Assembly: GCA_002339325.1 (NCBI GenBank)
Contig: DDKK01000039.1
Location: 1 to 44,567, forward strand
Direction of reading: 5' to 3'
From: Nitrospiraceae bacterium UBA2600
Lineage (GTDB): Bacteria; Nitrospirota; Thermodesulfovibrionia; Thermodesulfovibrionales; Thermodesulfovibrionaceae
DNA length: 44,567 bases
The notes under the pieces were generated by a model. The model had not been told where the DNA came from and made no database searches. It saw nothing but the letters and a program-made list of their open reading frames with translations. Positions 33,990-42,696 of the stretch are shown here, piece after piece; positions within the stretch are counted from its first letter, which is position 1, and each line of letters starts with the position of its first letter. Both the position numbers and the translations under genes were made by a program.

Positions 33990-36133
33990 TGCAGAAAAAA
34001 ACTTTTTACAGAAAACCGAATAGAAATCAAAAAATCTCAGAAATTAAGAATCTTACAACAAGAGTTGATGCCCCCAAAAAATCTACTTTTACTATTTTTA
34101 TCTCTATAATTTTGATTGGTGCTGCTCTATACTTATTGGTAAGTCTCGTTAGCTATAATCTATTTGACCCTTCTTTTTTAACTTATACCAATTCAAAACC
34201 TTCTAATTACGGTGGGATTATAGGTGCTTATCTGGCAGATGCTTTTTTAAGTGTATTTGGAATATCTGCTTTTCTAATACCGCTGTTAGTAGGAGCTTGG
34301 GGAGTTGGAAAACTGTTAAATAAAAAGTGTTCTCCTTTTAGTATTCCCTGGTTATTAATAGTCCTCTTCTGTCTGGCTGTAATGCTTGAACCATTGAGAG
34401 CATTCTTAGAAAGTTACAAAAAATTACCCGAAGGGCTCTCGTGGATTGCCTTTCATTTATCAGAAAAATACCTCTCCCTTGCAGGAACATATATTCTCTG
34501 GACATCTATAACAATTGCTTCCTTAATTCTAATAAAACCTAAACTTCTGCAAAGAAGAGAAAAATTAACAGAAGAGCCAAATAAAACTGAAGACAACGAG
34601 ATAAAGGTTGTTCAGTTGCCAGACTCAGAAACTTCCAATAAGACATGGGAGGACAAGAAAAAGCTTAAGTTGAACAATAATCAGAAAATTAAGGAAGAGC
34701 AACCAATTGAAGAGAGCATAGAGAAAGAAGAAAAAGAAGGATTTCTACTTCCTTCTTTAGAATTACTCAAAATTGAAAAATCAGAGAGTTCTATTTCAAA
34801 GGAAGAAATACTCTCTTCAGCGAAAAGCATTGAAGCAAGATTTGCAGAATTTGGCATAAAGGGAACGATTAAGGAAGTATATCCCGGTCCAGTTGTAACA
34901 ATGTATGAGTTTGAGCCTGCAAGCGGAATAAAGTTGAGCAGAATAATAGCTCTAAGCGATGAGCTCGCCCTCTCATTGAAAGCCCAAAGCATAAGGATAT
35001 ACCCCATCCCTGGACGCTCTGCCATCGGCATTGAAGTGCCGAACAGAAAAAGACAGATTGTAAGGCTTGGAGAAATTATTGCATCAGAAAAATTCGTAAA
35101 AAGCGAATCACCAATCACTTTTGCCCTTGGAAAAGACATATATGGCAACCCTGTTGTAACTGACCTTGCAAAAATGCCCCATCTTTTAGTTGCCGGTGCT
35201 ACTGGCTCGGGAAAAAGCGTATGCTTAAACACAATGATATTGAGCCTTCTTTATAAATCAACTCCTCAAGAGGTAAGACTTCTTCTCATTGACCCAAAAC
35301 TTCTCGAACTTTCAGTATATGAGAATATACCTCACCTTTTTTCTCCTGTCATAACAGACCCTAAAGAAGCCTCTGATTCCCTCAAAAAAATAATTGTTGA
35401 GATGGAAAGAAGATATAAACTGTTTGCCTCAAAGGGCTTCAGAAATATTTCTGGATACAACAATTCCGTCTCAAAGGAGCAACAACTTCCTTACATTGTA
35501 GTTTTTATAGATGAATTTGCAGACCTTATGTTTACCGCTCCGGGTGAAGTTGAACAATCAATTACCCGAATCGCTCAGATGGCAAGAGCTTCAGGTATCC
35601 ATCTTGTCGTTGCAACACAAAGACCCAGTGTTGATGTCATAACAGGAATTATAAAAGCAAACTTTCCCGCAAGAATTGCCTTTCAAGTCAGTTCCCGAAT
35701 TGACTCCCGAACAATCCTTGATACACAGGGTGCAGAAAAACTACTCGGAATGGGTGACATGCTGTTTATGGTTTCGGGTGTAAAAATAATAAGAGTTCAT
35801 GGCGCATACGTAAGTGAAGAAGAAGTGAAAGCAGTAACAGACTATTTACGCTCTCAGGGCACTCCAGATTTCTCCACATTCGAGTCCATTCAAGTTCCAT
35901 CTGAAAAGAGAGAGAATGGCAAAGTAGATGAGACAGCAAAAGACGAACTTTATGAAGATGTGATTGAGTATGCCAGACAGACTGGTGAGATATCCATATC
36001 TCTTATTCAGCGCAGATTTAAAATTGGCTATAATAGAGCAGCAAGAATAATGGACATTCTGGAAGAAGACGGCCTTGTGGGACCTCCTCAGGGTGCTGGT
36101 AAACCAAGAAAGTTTCTCGGTAACTTTCAATAG
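33989..36133 (+). CDS. ftsK: DNA translocase FtsK/SpoIIIE
   Basis: This septal DNA pump clears chromosome ends during division. The 714-residue protein has four N-terminal helices (about 33-185), a short charged linker (about 195-260) and the motor domain. Walker A GATGSGKSV is near residue 403 and Walker B VVFIDEFADLM near 507. The segment TDLAKMPHLLVAGA is characteristic. The C-terminal winged-helix gamma domain (about 640-710, EDGLVGPPQGAGKPRK) would read KOPS-like polarity sequences. The linker is short compared with E. coli, as in SpoIIIE. Confidence 0.95.
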   Translation: MQKKTFYRKPNRNQKISEIKNLTTRVDAPKKSTFTIFISIILIGAALYLLVSLVSYNLFDPSFLTYTNSKPSNYGGIIGAYLADAFLSVFGISAFLIPLLVGAWGVGKLLNKKCSPFSIPWLLIVLFCLAVMLEPLRAFLESYKKLPEGLSWIAFHLSEKYLSLAGTYILWTSITIASLILIKPKLLQRREKLTEEPNKTEDNEIKVVQLPDSETSNKTWEDKKKLKLNNNQKIKEEQPIEESIEKEEKEGFLLPSLELLKIEKSESSISKEEILSSAKSIEARFAEFGIKGTIKEVYPGPVVTMYEFEPASGIKLSRIIALSDELALSLKAQSIRIYPIPGRSAIGIEVPNRKRQIVRLGEIIASEKFVKSESPITFALGKDIYGNPVVTDLAKMPHLLVAGATGSGKSVCLNTMILSLLYKSTPQEVRLLLIDPKLLELSVYENIPHLFSPVITDPKEASDSLKKIIVEMERRYKLFASKGFRNISGYNNSVSKEQQLPYIVVFIDEFADLMFTAPGEVEQSITRIAQMARASGIHLVVATQRPSVDVITGIIKANFPARIAFQVSSRIDSRTILDTQGAEKLLGMGDMLFMVSGVKIIRVHGAYVSEEEVKAVTDYLRSQGTPDFSTFESIQVPSEKRENGKVDETAKDELYEDVIEYARQTGEISISLIQRRFKIGYNRAARIMDILEEDGLVGPPQGAGKPRKFLGNFQ

Positions 36134-36140
36134 ATTGCAA

Positions 36141-36170
36141 TTGAATTAATTGCTCAGCCTCTGGTTTAAT
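36141..36170 (+). promoter_or_regulatory. Predicted promoter of the radical SAM-rng operon
   Basis: TTGAAT (36141-36146), 18-nt spacer, then TTTAAT (36165-36170) preceded by TGG. The -10 ends 6 nt before the ATG at 36177, and there is no Shine-Dalgarno sequence, so the transcript should be leaderless. Confidence 0.45.
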
Positions 36171-36176
36171 TAAGTT

Positions 36177-38600
36177 ATGAATCTTCTTTATTTTGAAAAA
36201 CCAACTCGATATATAAACAGCGAAATAAACTCTGTTGTAAAGAAGGGCGGAGAGAGCTTTATAAAATTTGCCCTCTGTTTTCCTGATATCTACGAGATAG
36301 GAATGTCTCATGTGGGGATGAAAATTCTCTACAACATTCTCAATAAAATTTCCGATGTCCATGCAGAAAGAGTATTCTCCCCATGGATTGATATGCAAGA
36401 GTATATGAAGTCTAAGGAAATTCCCCTTCTCTCTTTAGAAACAAAAACCCCTCTTTACAAATTCGACATAGTAGGTTTCAGCCTTCAGTATGAACTCTCA
36501 TATCCTACAGTGCTTAACATGTTAAGTTTAGGTAGAATTCCTTTAAAATGGCAGGATAGATTAGAACAAAAATATCCACTAATAATTGCAGGCGGTCCTT
36601 GTGCCTCAAATCCCCTTCCGATGTCTCCTTTTATAGATGCCTTTTTAATTGGAGAGGCCGAAGAAGCCATATTGAAACTCGTAAATGTTTACAGAGAGTG
36701 GAAGAAAGCTAATGAAAAAAAGGAAGAACTGCTTATGGCAGTTGGAAATATAGATGGATTTTTTGTGCCTTTTACTGGAAAAAAAACAGTGAAACGTCAG
36801 TATGTGGCAAGTCTAAATGAAGCCGAATTTCCAACGGCTCCTGTAGTTCCCTATATGAAGATTGTCCACGACAGAGTATCTATAGAAGTATCTCGAGGAT
36901 GCCCTTCAGGATGCAGGTTCTGTCAGGCAGGAATGATTTACAGACCTATAAGGCTGAGAACTCCTGAAAAAGTCCTCGAAATAGCAAAAAAATCAATAGA
37001 AAATACAGGGTATGAAGAAATATCTCTTCTGTCCTTCAGCATCGGACATTATCCCTATTTACAGGAACTCTTGCATGCCTTAAACAGAGATTTCTCTGGC
37101 AAAGGAGTTGCCATTTCTCTGCCCTCAATCAGAGCAGATAAGGTCACACAGGAACTTCTCAAACAAATAAAATCTACCAGAAAAACAGGATTTACAATAG
37201 CTCCTGAAGCAGCTACAGATAGACTGAGGGCTGTTATAAATAAAAATCTCTCCACCGAGGATATAGAAAGAGCTTGTTGTCTTCTCTTTGAAGAAGGCTG
37301 GCTTAGTATAAAACTCTATTTTATGATAGGACTTCCTACAGAGACAGATGAGGATATCGAGGGTATTATAAGTCTTACAAAGCAAATAAGTAAGCTTTCC
37401 AAAAAATATACAAAAAAATTTGTTGACATAAATGTCACTGTATCACCTTTTATTCCAAAACCTCACACACCTTTTCAATGGCTTGGCCAGATTGATTACG
37501 ATGAGATGAAGAAAAAACTTCATACCATAAAAGAGGCATTTTATAAAAGCAAGATTCACTACAAAGGACATGCTCCCAAGATGAGCGTTCTTGAAGCGGC
37601 AATCTCAAGGGGTGATGAGAAAGTTGGAGATGTCATATATCATGCGTGGAAACAAGGGGAGAAATTATCTGCTTGGACAGATTTATTTGATTTCAACCGA
37701 TGGCTTTCTGCCATGGAAAAATCAGGTATTGATTTGTTCTATTACGCTAAAAAGCAATATTCACAATACGAAGCTCTTCCTTGGGAATTCGTAGATACGG
37801 GAGTTAAAAAAGAGTTTTTACTAAAAGAGTTCGATAGAGCCATAAAAACCGATAAAAGCAGTGATTGCTCTGTAAAATGTGAGGGTTGCGGATTGAGCTG
37901 TAAACTTAAAAATATCCAAATGGATACAACTACTGTTGAAAAAGAAAAACCCTCGGAGGCCGAATCTTTAAATAAAGAAGAAAACCAAACCATCACTGTA
38001 AGGTTCTGCCATACAAAGTCTGGCAACATGAAATATCTATCGCAACTTGAACTTATCAGTCTCATTACGAGGATTTTAAGAAAAGCGAGTATTCCATTTG
38101 CTCTTTCAAAGGGCTTTCATCCTAAACCAGAAATTTCCCTGTGTCCCTCTCTTCCTACGGGGATTGAAAGCGAGGCCGAATACTTTGACCTAAAAATTTA
38201 TGGAGAAATGAAAGAAGATTATATTGACAAGTTAAATCAACTATTACCAGAAGGAATTAAAATAAAACATGCGAGAATTATTAGTCCTCAGACTCCTTCA
38301 CTGGGAGCTTTTATTGACAGATACAAATACAAGATAATTTTTCCAGAACATTTCTCCCTCAATAAGCACATAGACTCAGAAAAGATAGAGATAAAGAGAA
38401 ACGAGAAAACTTACTCGCTGAAAGAGTTCCTTGAAGATATTCAGATTTACGACAATGAAGTATGTATAATAGTTAAAGATACGGAGGTAAAGGCACGAAT
38501 CAATGAAATAGCAGAGGCTTTAACAGGTATATCGGCGAAAGAACTAAAAATTAAAAGAATACAAATGTATGGTAACAAAGGAGGAATGGTAGAACCTTGA
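36177..38600 (+). CDS. Radical SAM protein with N-terminal B12-binding-like region fused to DUF2344
   Basis: This 807-residue two-part protein matches a conserved fusion of unknown function (models TIGR03960 and TIGR03936, as I recall). The N-terminal 200 residues resemble a cobalamin-binding fold (FPDIYEIGMSHVGMKILYNI). The radical SAM cluster motif is SRGCPSGCRFCQAG near residue 240 (C-x3-C-x2-C), followed by a typical SAM-barrel segment ending ISPFIPKP-like VSPFIPKPHTPFQW. A small Cys group (CEGCGLSC, about 567-574) precedes the C-terminal DUF2344 domain (about 605-790). It is nearly always next to RNase G, and its stop overlaps that gene here, suggesting tRNA or rRNA modification; that is unproven. 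Confidence 0.88.
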   Translation: MNLLYFEKPTRYINSEINSVVKKGGESFIKFALCFPDIYEIGMSHVGMKILYNILNKISDVHAERVFSPWIDMQEYMKSKEIPLLSLETKTPLYKFDIVGFSLQYELSYPTVLNMLSLGRIPLKWQDRLEQKYPLIIAGGPCASNPLPMSPFIDAFLIGEAEEAILKLVNVYREWKKANEKKEELLMAVGNIDGFFVPFTGKKTVKRQYVASLNEAEFPTAPVVPYMKIVHDRVSIEVSRGCPSGCRFCQAGMIYRPIRLRTPEKVLEIAKKSIENTGYEEISLLSFSIGHYPYLQELLHALNRDFSGKGVAISLPSIRADKVTQELLKQIKSTRKTGFTIAPEAATDRLRAVINKNLSTEDIERACCLLFEEGWLSIKLYFMIGLPTETDEDIEGIISLTKQISKLSKKYTKKFVDINVTVSPFIPKPHTPFQWLGQIDYDEMKKKLHTIKEAFYKSKIHYKGHAPKMSVLEAAISRGDEKVGDVIYHAWKQGEKLSAWTDLFDFNRWLSAMEKSGIDLFYYAKKQYSQYEALPWEFVDTGVKKEFLLKEFDRAIKTDKSSDCSVKCEGCGLSCKLKNIQMDTTTVEKEKPSEAESLNKEENQTITVRFCHTKSGNMKYLSQLELISLITRILRKASIPFALSKGFHPKPEISLCPSLPTGIESEAEYFDLKIYGEMKEDYIDKLNQLLPEGIKIKHARIISPQTPSLGAFIDRYKYKIIFPEHFSLNKHIDSEKIEIKRNEKTYSLKEFLEDIQIYDNEVCIIVKDTEVKARINEIAEALTGISAKELKIKRIQMYGNKGGMVEP

Positions 38601-40108
38601 GCAATGAACTTTTAATAAATGTTACAAAACAGGAATGTCGCGTTGCTTTACTTGAAGGAGGCCAGGTAGTAGAATTCTACATCGAAAGAAAGGGAGATTC
38701 AAGTTTTGTTGGTAACATATACAAGGGCAAGGTTGTAAAAGTATTAAAGGGTATGCAGGCATGTTTTATTGATATTGGCCTGGACAAGGCAGCCTTTCTT
38801 TATGTAGACGACATAAGAGGAGGAATTAAAGAACTATATCCCTTTTTAGAGGCCATTGAAGAGACAGAGTTTATCTCAAAACTTGACTTTAAAGATGCCT
38901 CTATCGAAGAGCTTGTTCAGCAAGGACAGGAGATTTTAGTTCAAGTAGCAAAAGACCCCATAGGCACAAAAGGAGCAAGAGTTACTTCGAGAATAACTCT
39001 TCCAGGCAGATATGTGGTACTAATGCCAGGGATGGAACACATTGGCATATCAAGAAAAATAGAGGACGAAGAAAAGAGAAAAGAGCTTAAAGAGCTTGCA
39101 ACGAAAATAAAACCCATCGGTTTTGGTCTAATAATGAGAACTGTCAGCGAAGACGCCACCGAGGAGGAAATACAGAAAGATATTGATTTTCTTCTTCTGC
39201 TATGGGACAACATTCAAAAGAAAAAAGACAGGGTTCATGCACCAGCACTTATTCACAGTGAATTTGACCTTGTTTTAAGAAGTCTTAGAGACTTCATGAA
39301 TCAGAACGTAGACCGTTTAATAATCGACAGCCATGCTGAATGGATGAGACTAAGAGAGTTCGCCTCTGTTTATTTTCCCAGGATTGCAGAAAAAATTGAA
39401 CTCTACGATGGGGATGAACCAATTTTTGATGCCTTTGGAATTGAAGTTGACCTTGACAGAGCACTTGAAAGAAAAGTATGGCTCAAATCAGGCGGCTACA
39501 TAGTAATCGACCAGACAGAGGCAATGACTGTAATCGATGTTAATACAGGCAAATTTGTGGGAAAAGAAAATTTAGAAGATACCATACTGAGAACCAACCT
39601 CGAAGCAGTTAAAGAGATTGCCTATCAGATAAGGCTCAGAAATCTCGGTGGAATAATTCTCATCGACTTTATAGATATGGAAAAAGACGAAAACAAACAG
39701 AAAGTAATAAATGCAATGGTTGAGGCAATGAAAAAAGACCGAGCAAAAACAACGATATACAACATTACCGAACTGGGAATAGTTCAAATGACAAGAAAAA
39801 GAACAAGAGAAAGTCTTGAACATATCCTATGCGACAGTTGTCCCTACTGTGAAGGAAAGGGAAGAGTTTTGAGCATAAGGTCTGTTGCCTATGAAATACT
39901 GAGAAAGCTCAAATGCCTCACTCCTCAGGAAGGAGCAGAAATAATACTTGTAGCTCATCCACAAGTAGCAGACCTTCTTACAGATGAAGAGAGAGATTCC
40001 CTTGAAGAAATTGAAAACACCAGAAAGATAAGAATTACAATTAAAAAAGATGCTACTCTCCATCAAGAAAACTATCACATTCATAAGAGTAAACCTTTAG
40101 CTGAATAA
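38597..40108 (+). CDS. rng: Ribonuclease G/E
   Basis: This 503-residue endoribonuclease processes rRNA and mRNA. It has an N-terminal S1 domain (about 35-130, GNIYKGKVVKVLKGMQACFI), an RNase-H-like and 5'-sensor region, and catalytic aspartates in MTVIDVNTGKFVG and IILIDFIDMEKDENK. The zinc-link motif CDSCPYCEGKGRV is near residue 415. The length matches RNase G, without the long C-terminal scaffold of RNase E. The start is a TTG that overlaps the upstream stop. The rplU and rpmA genes that often follow are absent. Confidence 0.95.
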   Translation: MSNELLINVTKQECRVALLEGGQVVEFYIERKGDSSFVGNIYKGKVVKVLKGMQACFIDIGLDKAAFLYVDDIRGGIKELYPFLEAIEETEFISKLDFKDASIEELVQQGQEILVQVAKDPIGTKGARVTSRITLPGRYVVLMPGMEHIGISRKIEDEEKRKELKELATKIKPIGFGLIMRTVSEDATEEEIQKDIDFLLLLWDNIQKKKDRVHAPALIHSEFDLVLRSLRDFMNQNVDRLIIDSHAEWMRLREFASVYFPRIAEKIELYDGDEPIFDAFGIEVDLDRALERKVWLKSGGYIVIDQTEAMTVIDVNTGKFVGKENLEDTILRTNLEAVKEIAYQIRLRNLGGIILIDFIDMEKDENKQKVINAMVEAMKKDRAKTTIYNITELGIVQMTRKRTRESLEHILCDSCPYCEGKGRVLSIRSVAYEILRKLKCLTPQEGAEIILVAHPQVADLLTDEERDSLEEIENTRKIRITIKKDATLHQENYHIHKSKPLAE

Positions 40109-40110
40109 AA

Positions 40111-41253
40111 ATGGAAATTTCAGAATGCAACAAATGTGGAAAATGCAGAGAAATCTGTCCCAGTTACAGATATTTTCTGAATGAATCCTTTTCTCCGAGA
40201 GGAAGAACTCAGCTCTACAATTTTTTAAAAGAAGGAGAGCTTTCAGAATCAAAAGAGCTCAGAGAAAGAATCTTCAGCTGCCTTCTTTGCGGTGCATGCT
40301 TTTCAAACTGTCCTCTTCAGGTAGACATTCCTTTTTCAATTTATAATTTGAGAGAAAAGATGAGAAAAAATCCTAAGCTACTTTTATTCAAATATTTTTC
40401 ACTTTTTCCAGGGCTGTTTTTTTCTCTATTCCGTATTTTGAAAATTAAACCCATTAAGAATATGGTGAAAAGGCAAAATTTAATACCTGCCAGTTTAATT
40501 GACAAGCTCGTTCCTTTCGAGAGAAAAAAGACTCAAAGAGAAAGTCTAAAAATATTCAATCAAATCAGACCGAAAGGAAGGATAGCTTTATTTTTAGGCT
40601 GTTCTACAAATTATCTAATGCCATCTATTTCCAATGCACTAATTAAACTACTGTCAAAGTCAAAATACGAAGTTGTTTTGCCAAGACAGAACTGCTGTGG
40701 AGCGCCTCTACTGGGAGCAGGCTATAGAGAGGAAGCAATGAGGCTTGCCCAAAAGAATATTACGCTCTATAATTCCTTTAACATTGATGGAGTAATGACA
40801 CCATGCCCAACCTGTGCCCATTTTTTAAAAGATGTTTACGACAAACTCACAGGGAACAGTATCAAAATACTGAATCTTGATGATTTGATAGATATAAAAG
40901 AAATAACTGGAAATGAAAAATCGGAGAAAAAAATTTTTTTCCACCTCTCCTGCCATTCAAAGAACTACTTGAAAGAGGAAGCTTCAATTATAAAGCTTTT
41001 GAAAAAAACCGGAATTGAAATGGAAAAAAAAGAAGGTTGCTGCGGCTTTGCTGGGCTTTTTTCCTTTCTTTTTGAGAGGCAATCTATGGATATTCTGAAA
41101 AAAAAAGTTTTAGAATATGAGAAAGCAGATATGATAATAACTTCTTGTCCAAACTGTATAATCCAATTTAAATTCACTATGAACAATAAAGAAGTCTTGC
41201 ATTATACCGAATTTATAGAAAAAATCTTACGGAAAGGAGAAGGAAATGTCTGA
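40111..41253 (+). CDS. Fe-S oxidoreductase subunit (GlcF/CCG-domain type)
   Basis: This 380-residue soluble protein has two ferredoxin-like 4Fe-4S motifs (CNKCGKCREICP at residues 6-17 and CLLCGACFSNCP near 57) and two CCG domains (NCCGAPLLGAG and GCCGFAGLF). The layout is that of GlcF, the iron-sulfur subunit of glycolate or lactate oxidase, and of related heterodisulfide-reductase-like subunits. No FAD-linked GlcD-type partner is nearby, so the electron donor is unknown. It sits 2 nt after rng and overlaps the YkgJ-like gene by 8 nt. Confidence 0.85.
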   Translation: MEISECNKCGKCREICPSYRYFLNESFSPRGRTQLYNFLKEGELSESKELRERIFSCLLCGACFSNCPLQVDIPFSIYNLREKMRKNPKLLLFKYFSLFPGLFFSLFRILKIKPIKNMVKRQNLIPASLIDKLVPFERKKTQRESLKIFNQIRPKGRIALFLGCSTNYLMPSISNALIKLLSKSKYEVVLPRQNCCGAPLLGAGYREEAMRLAQKNITLYNSFNIDGVMTPCPTCAHFLKDVYDKLTGNSIKILNLDDLIDIKEITGNEKSEKKIFFHLSCHSKNYLKEEASIIKLLKKTGIEMEKKEGCCGFAGLFSFLFERQSMDILKKKVLEYEKADMIITSCPNCIIQFKFTMNNKEVLHYTEFIEKILRKGEGNV

Positions 41254-42043
41254 AGAAAACTCCCCTTTTGAGATAGTTCTACCAGACGGAACTATCTACA
41301 GACCAAATAAAACGGAAATGAAAAATGAACATACTGTAAAAGGATATGATGCTGAAGGAAAACCCAAAAAAATGAAATTTGCTGCAAAAAATGAGTGTAA
41401 ACGATGCGGTGAATGCTGTAGAAGAGATACTCCATTGATTTTAAAAGACGACCTGTCTCTTTTAACAGAAGGAATAATTTCTGAAAAAGATATCTACACA
41501 ATTAGAGAAGGAGAAAAAGTTCGTTCCTCAATAGACGGCGAAATTTATTACACACCCATGGAGTTAATAAAAATAAAGCCTATTTTTGGAAGTTTTACCT
41601 GCCTTTTTTATGACCCTGCGGAGGGATGCACAATATATGAGAAAAAACCTCTTGTATGCAGAAAATTTGAATGTTGGTCTTCTAATGTTGACATTACGGG
41701 GCTCGAAAAAAGAAGTCTCACAAGGGCTGACTTGTTCAAAGGAGTTGAGTTGATTGAAAAGGCCATAAGAAAACACGATGAGAAGTGTTCTCCCACTGTT
41801 TTCAATGACCTCATACAAGAGCTTAGAAGTGGTAAAGAGGAAAATGTTGAGAAAATAGCGGAGATGATACTATTCGATTTTCAAATTAGAGATTGGGTAA
41901 AAGAGAAATTATCAATCTCAGAGGAGGTTTTACCATTGCTGTTCGGTAAAACTCTCTTTGAAATGGCCTCTATTTATGGCTTGATAATAGAAAAAGATGG
42001 CGATAATTTCATAATTAAAGTTACACAGGAGGAGATAGAATGA
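41246..42043 (+). CDS. YkgJ-family cysteine cluster protein
   Basis: This 265-residue protein has the Cys pattern of the YkgJ (UPF0153) family: ECKRCGECCRRDTPLIL near residue 50 and FTCLFYDPAEGCTIYEKKP, then VCRKFECW near 145, proposed to bind a zinc or Fe-S centre. A 50-residue N-terminal extension before the cluster is unusual. Function is unknown. It is translationally linked to both neighbours (8-nt and 4-nt overlaps). Confidence 0.82.
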   Translation: MSEENSPFEIVLPDGTIYRPNKTEMKNEHTVKGYDAEGKPKKMKFAAKNECKRCGECCRRDTPLILKDDLSLLTEGIISEKDIYTIREGEKVRSSIDGEIYYTPMELIKIKPIFGSFTCLFYDPAEGCTIYEKKPLVCRKFECWSSNVDITGLEKRSLTRADLFKGVELIEKAIRKHDEKCSPTVFNDLIQELRSGKEENVEKIAEMILFDFQIRDWVKEKLSISEEVLPLLFGKTLFEMASIYGLIIEKDGDNFIIKVTQEEIE

Positions 42044-42684
42044 AGTTTTTTATTGACACAGCAAATATTGAAGAAATTAAAAAAGCATGGGAAGTCGGAG
42101 TAATTGATGGAGTTACCACCAATCCCTCATTGCTTGCGAAAGAAGGCAGAGAGCCAATGGGTCTTCTTAAAGAAATCTGCCAAATAGTAGAAGGACCTGT
42201 AAGTGCCGAGGCAGTCTCACTAAAGCATGAAGAGATGTTCCGAGAAGCCATTGAATTAAGTAAAATAGCCGATAACATTGTAATAAAAATCCCAATGACC
42301 GAAGACGGGCTTAAGACAGTCAAAAAATTATCTCAAGAGGGAATTAAGACAAATGTAACCCTCGTATTTTCACCAACTCAGGCATTGCTTGCTGCAAAGG
42401 CAGGAGCTACCTATGTAAGTCCTTTTGTAGGAAGGCTTGATGACATAAGTCATTTTGGTATGGACTTGATAAGAGACATTCAGATAATCTTTGAAAACTA
42501 CGCCTTTGAGACCGAAGTGATTGTGGCAAGCATTCGCAATCCTCTTCATGTGCTTGAGGCAGCAAGAATAGGAGCAGACATAGCAACTATTCCCTACTCT
42601 GTAATTAAACAACTAATAAAGCACCCCCTCACAGACATAGGAATAGAAAAATTCCTTAAAGACTGGGAGAAACTTCAAAAATAG
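42040..42684 (+). CDS. tal: Transaldolase, short (MipB/TalC/FSA) type
   Basis: This 214-residue aldolase resembles the small transaldolase or fructose-6-phosphate aldolase family. The N-terminus MKFFIDTANIEEI, the motif GVTTNPSLLAKEG (24-36), the Schiff-base Lys83 in IVIKIPMT, and the TNVTLVFSPTQALLA and AGATYVSPFVGRLDD segments are all conserved. It probably acts as transaldolase in the non-oxidative pentose phosphate pathway; the aldolase activity cannot be excluded. Its start overlaps the previous stop (ATGA) and the ribosome site is GGAGGAG. Confidence 0.93.
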   Translation: MKFFIDTANIEEIKKAWEVGVIDGVTTNPSLLAKEGREPMGLLKEICQIVEGPVSAEAVSLKHEEMFREAIELSKIADNIVIKIPMTEDGLKTVKKLSQEGIKTNVTLVFSPTQALLAAKAGATYVSPFVGRLDDISHFGMDLIRDIQIIFENYAFETEVIVASIRNPLHVLEAARIGADIATIPYSVIKQLIKHPLTDIGIEKFLKDWEKLQK

Positions 42685-42696
42685 GAGGTAGTCAAG

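Noticed and set aside
34681..35232. 183-codon ORF antisense to ftsK
   Set aside because: It lies wholly within the conserved motor-domain region, and the product has no recognisable pattern.
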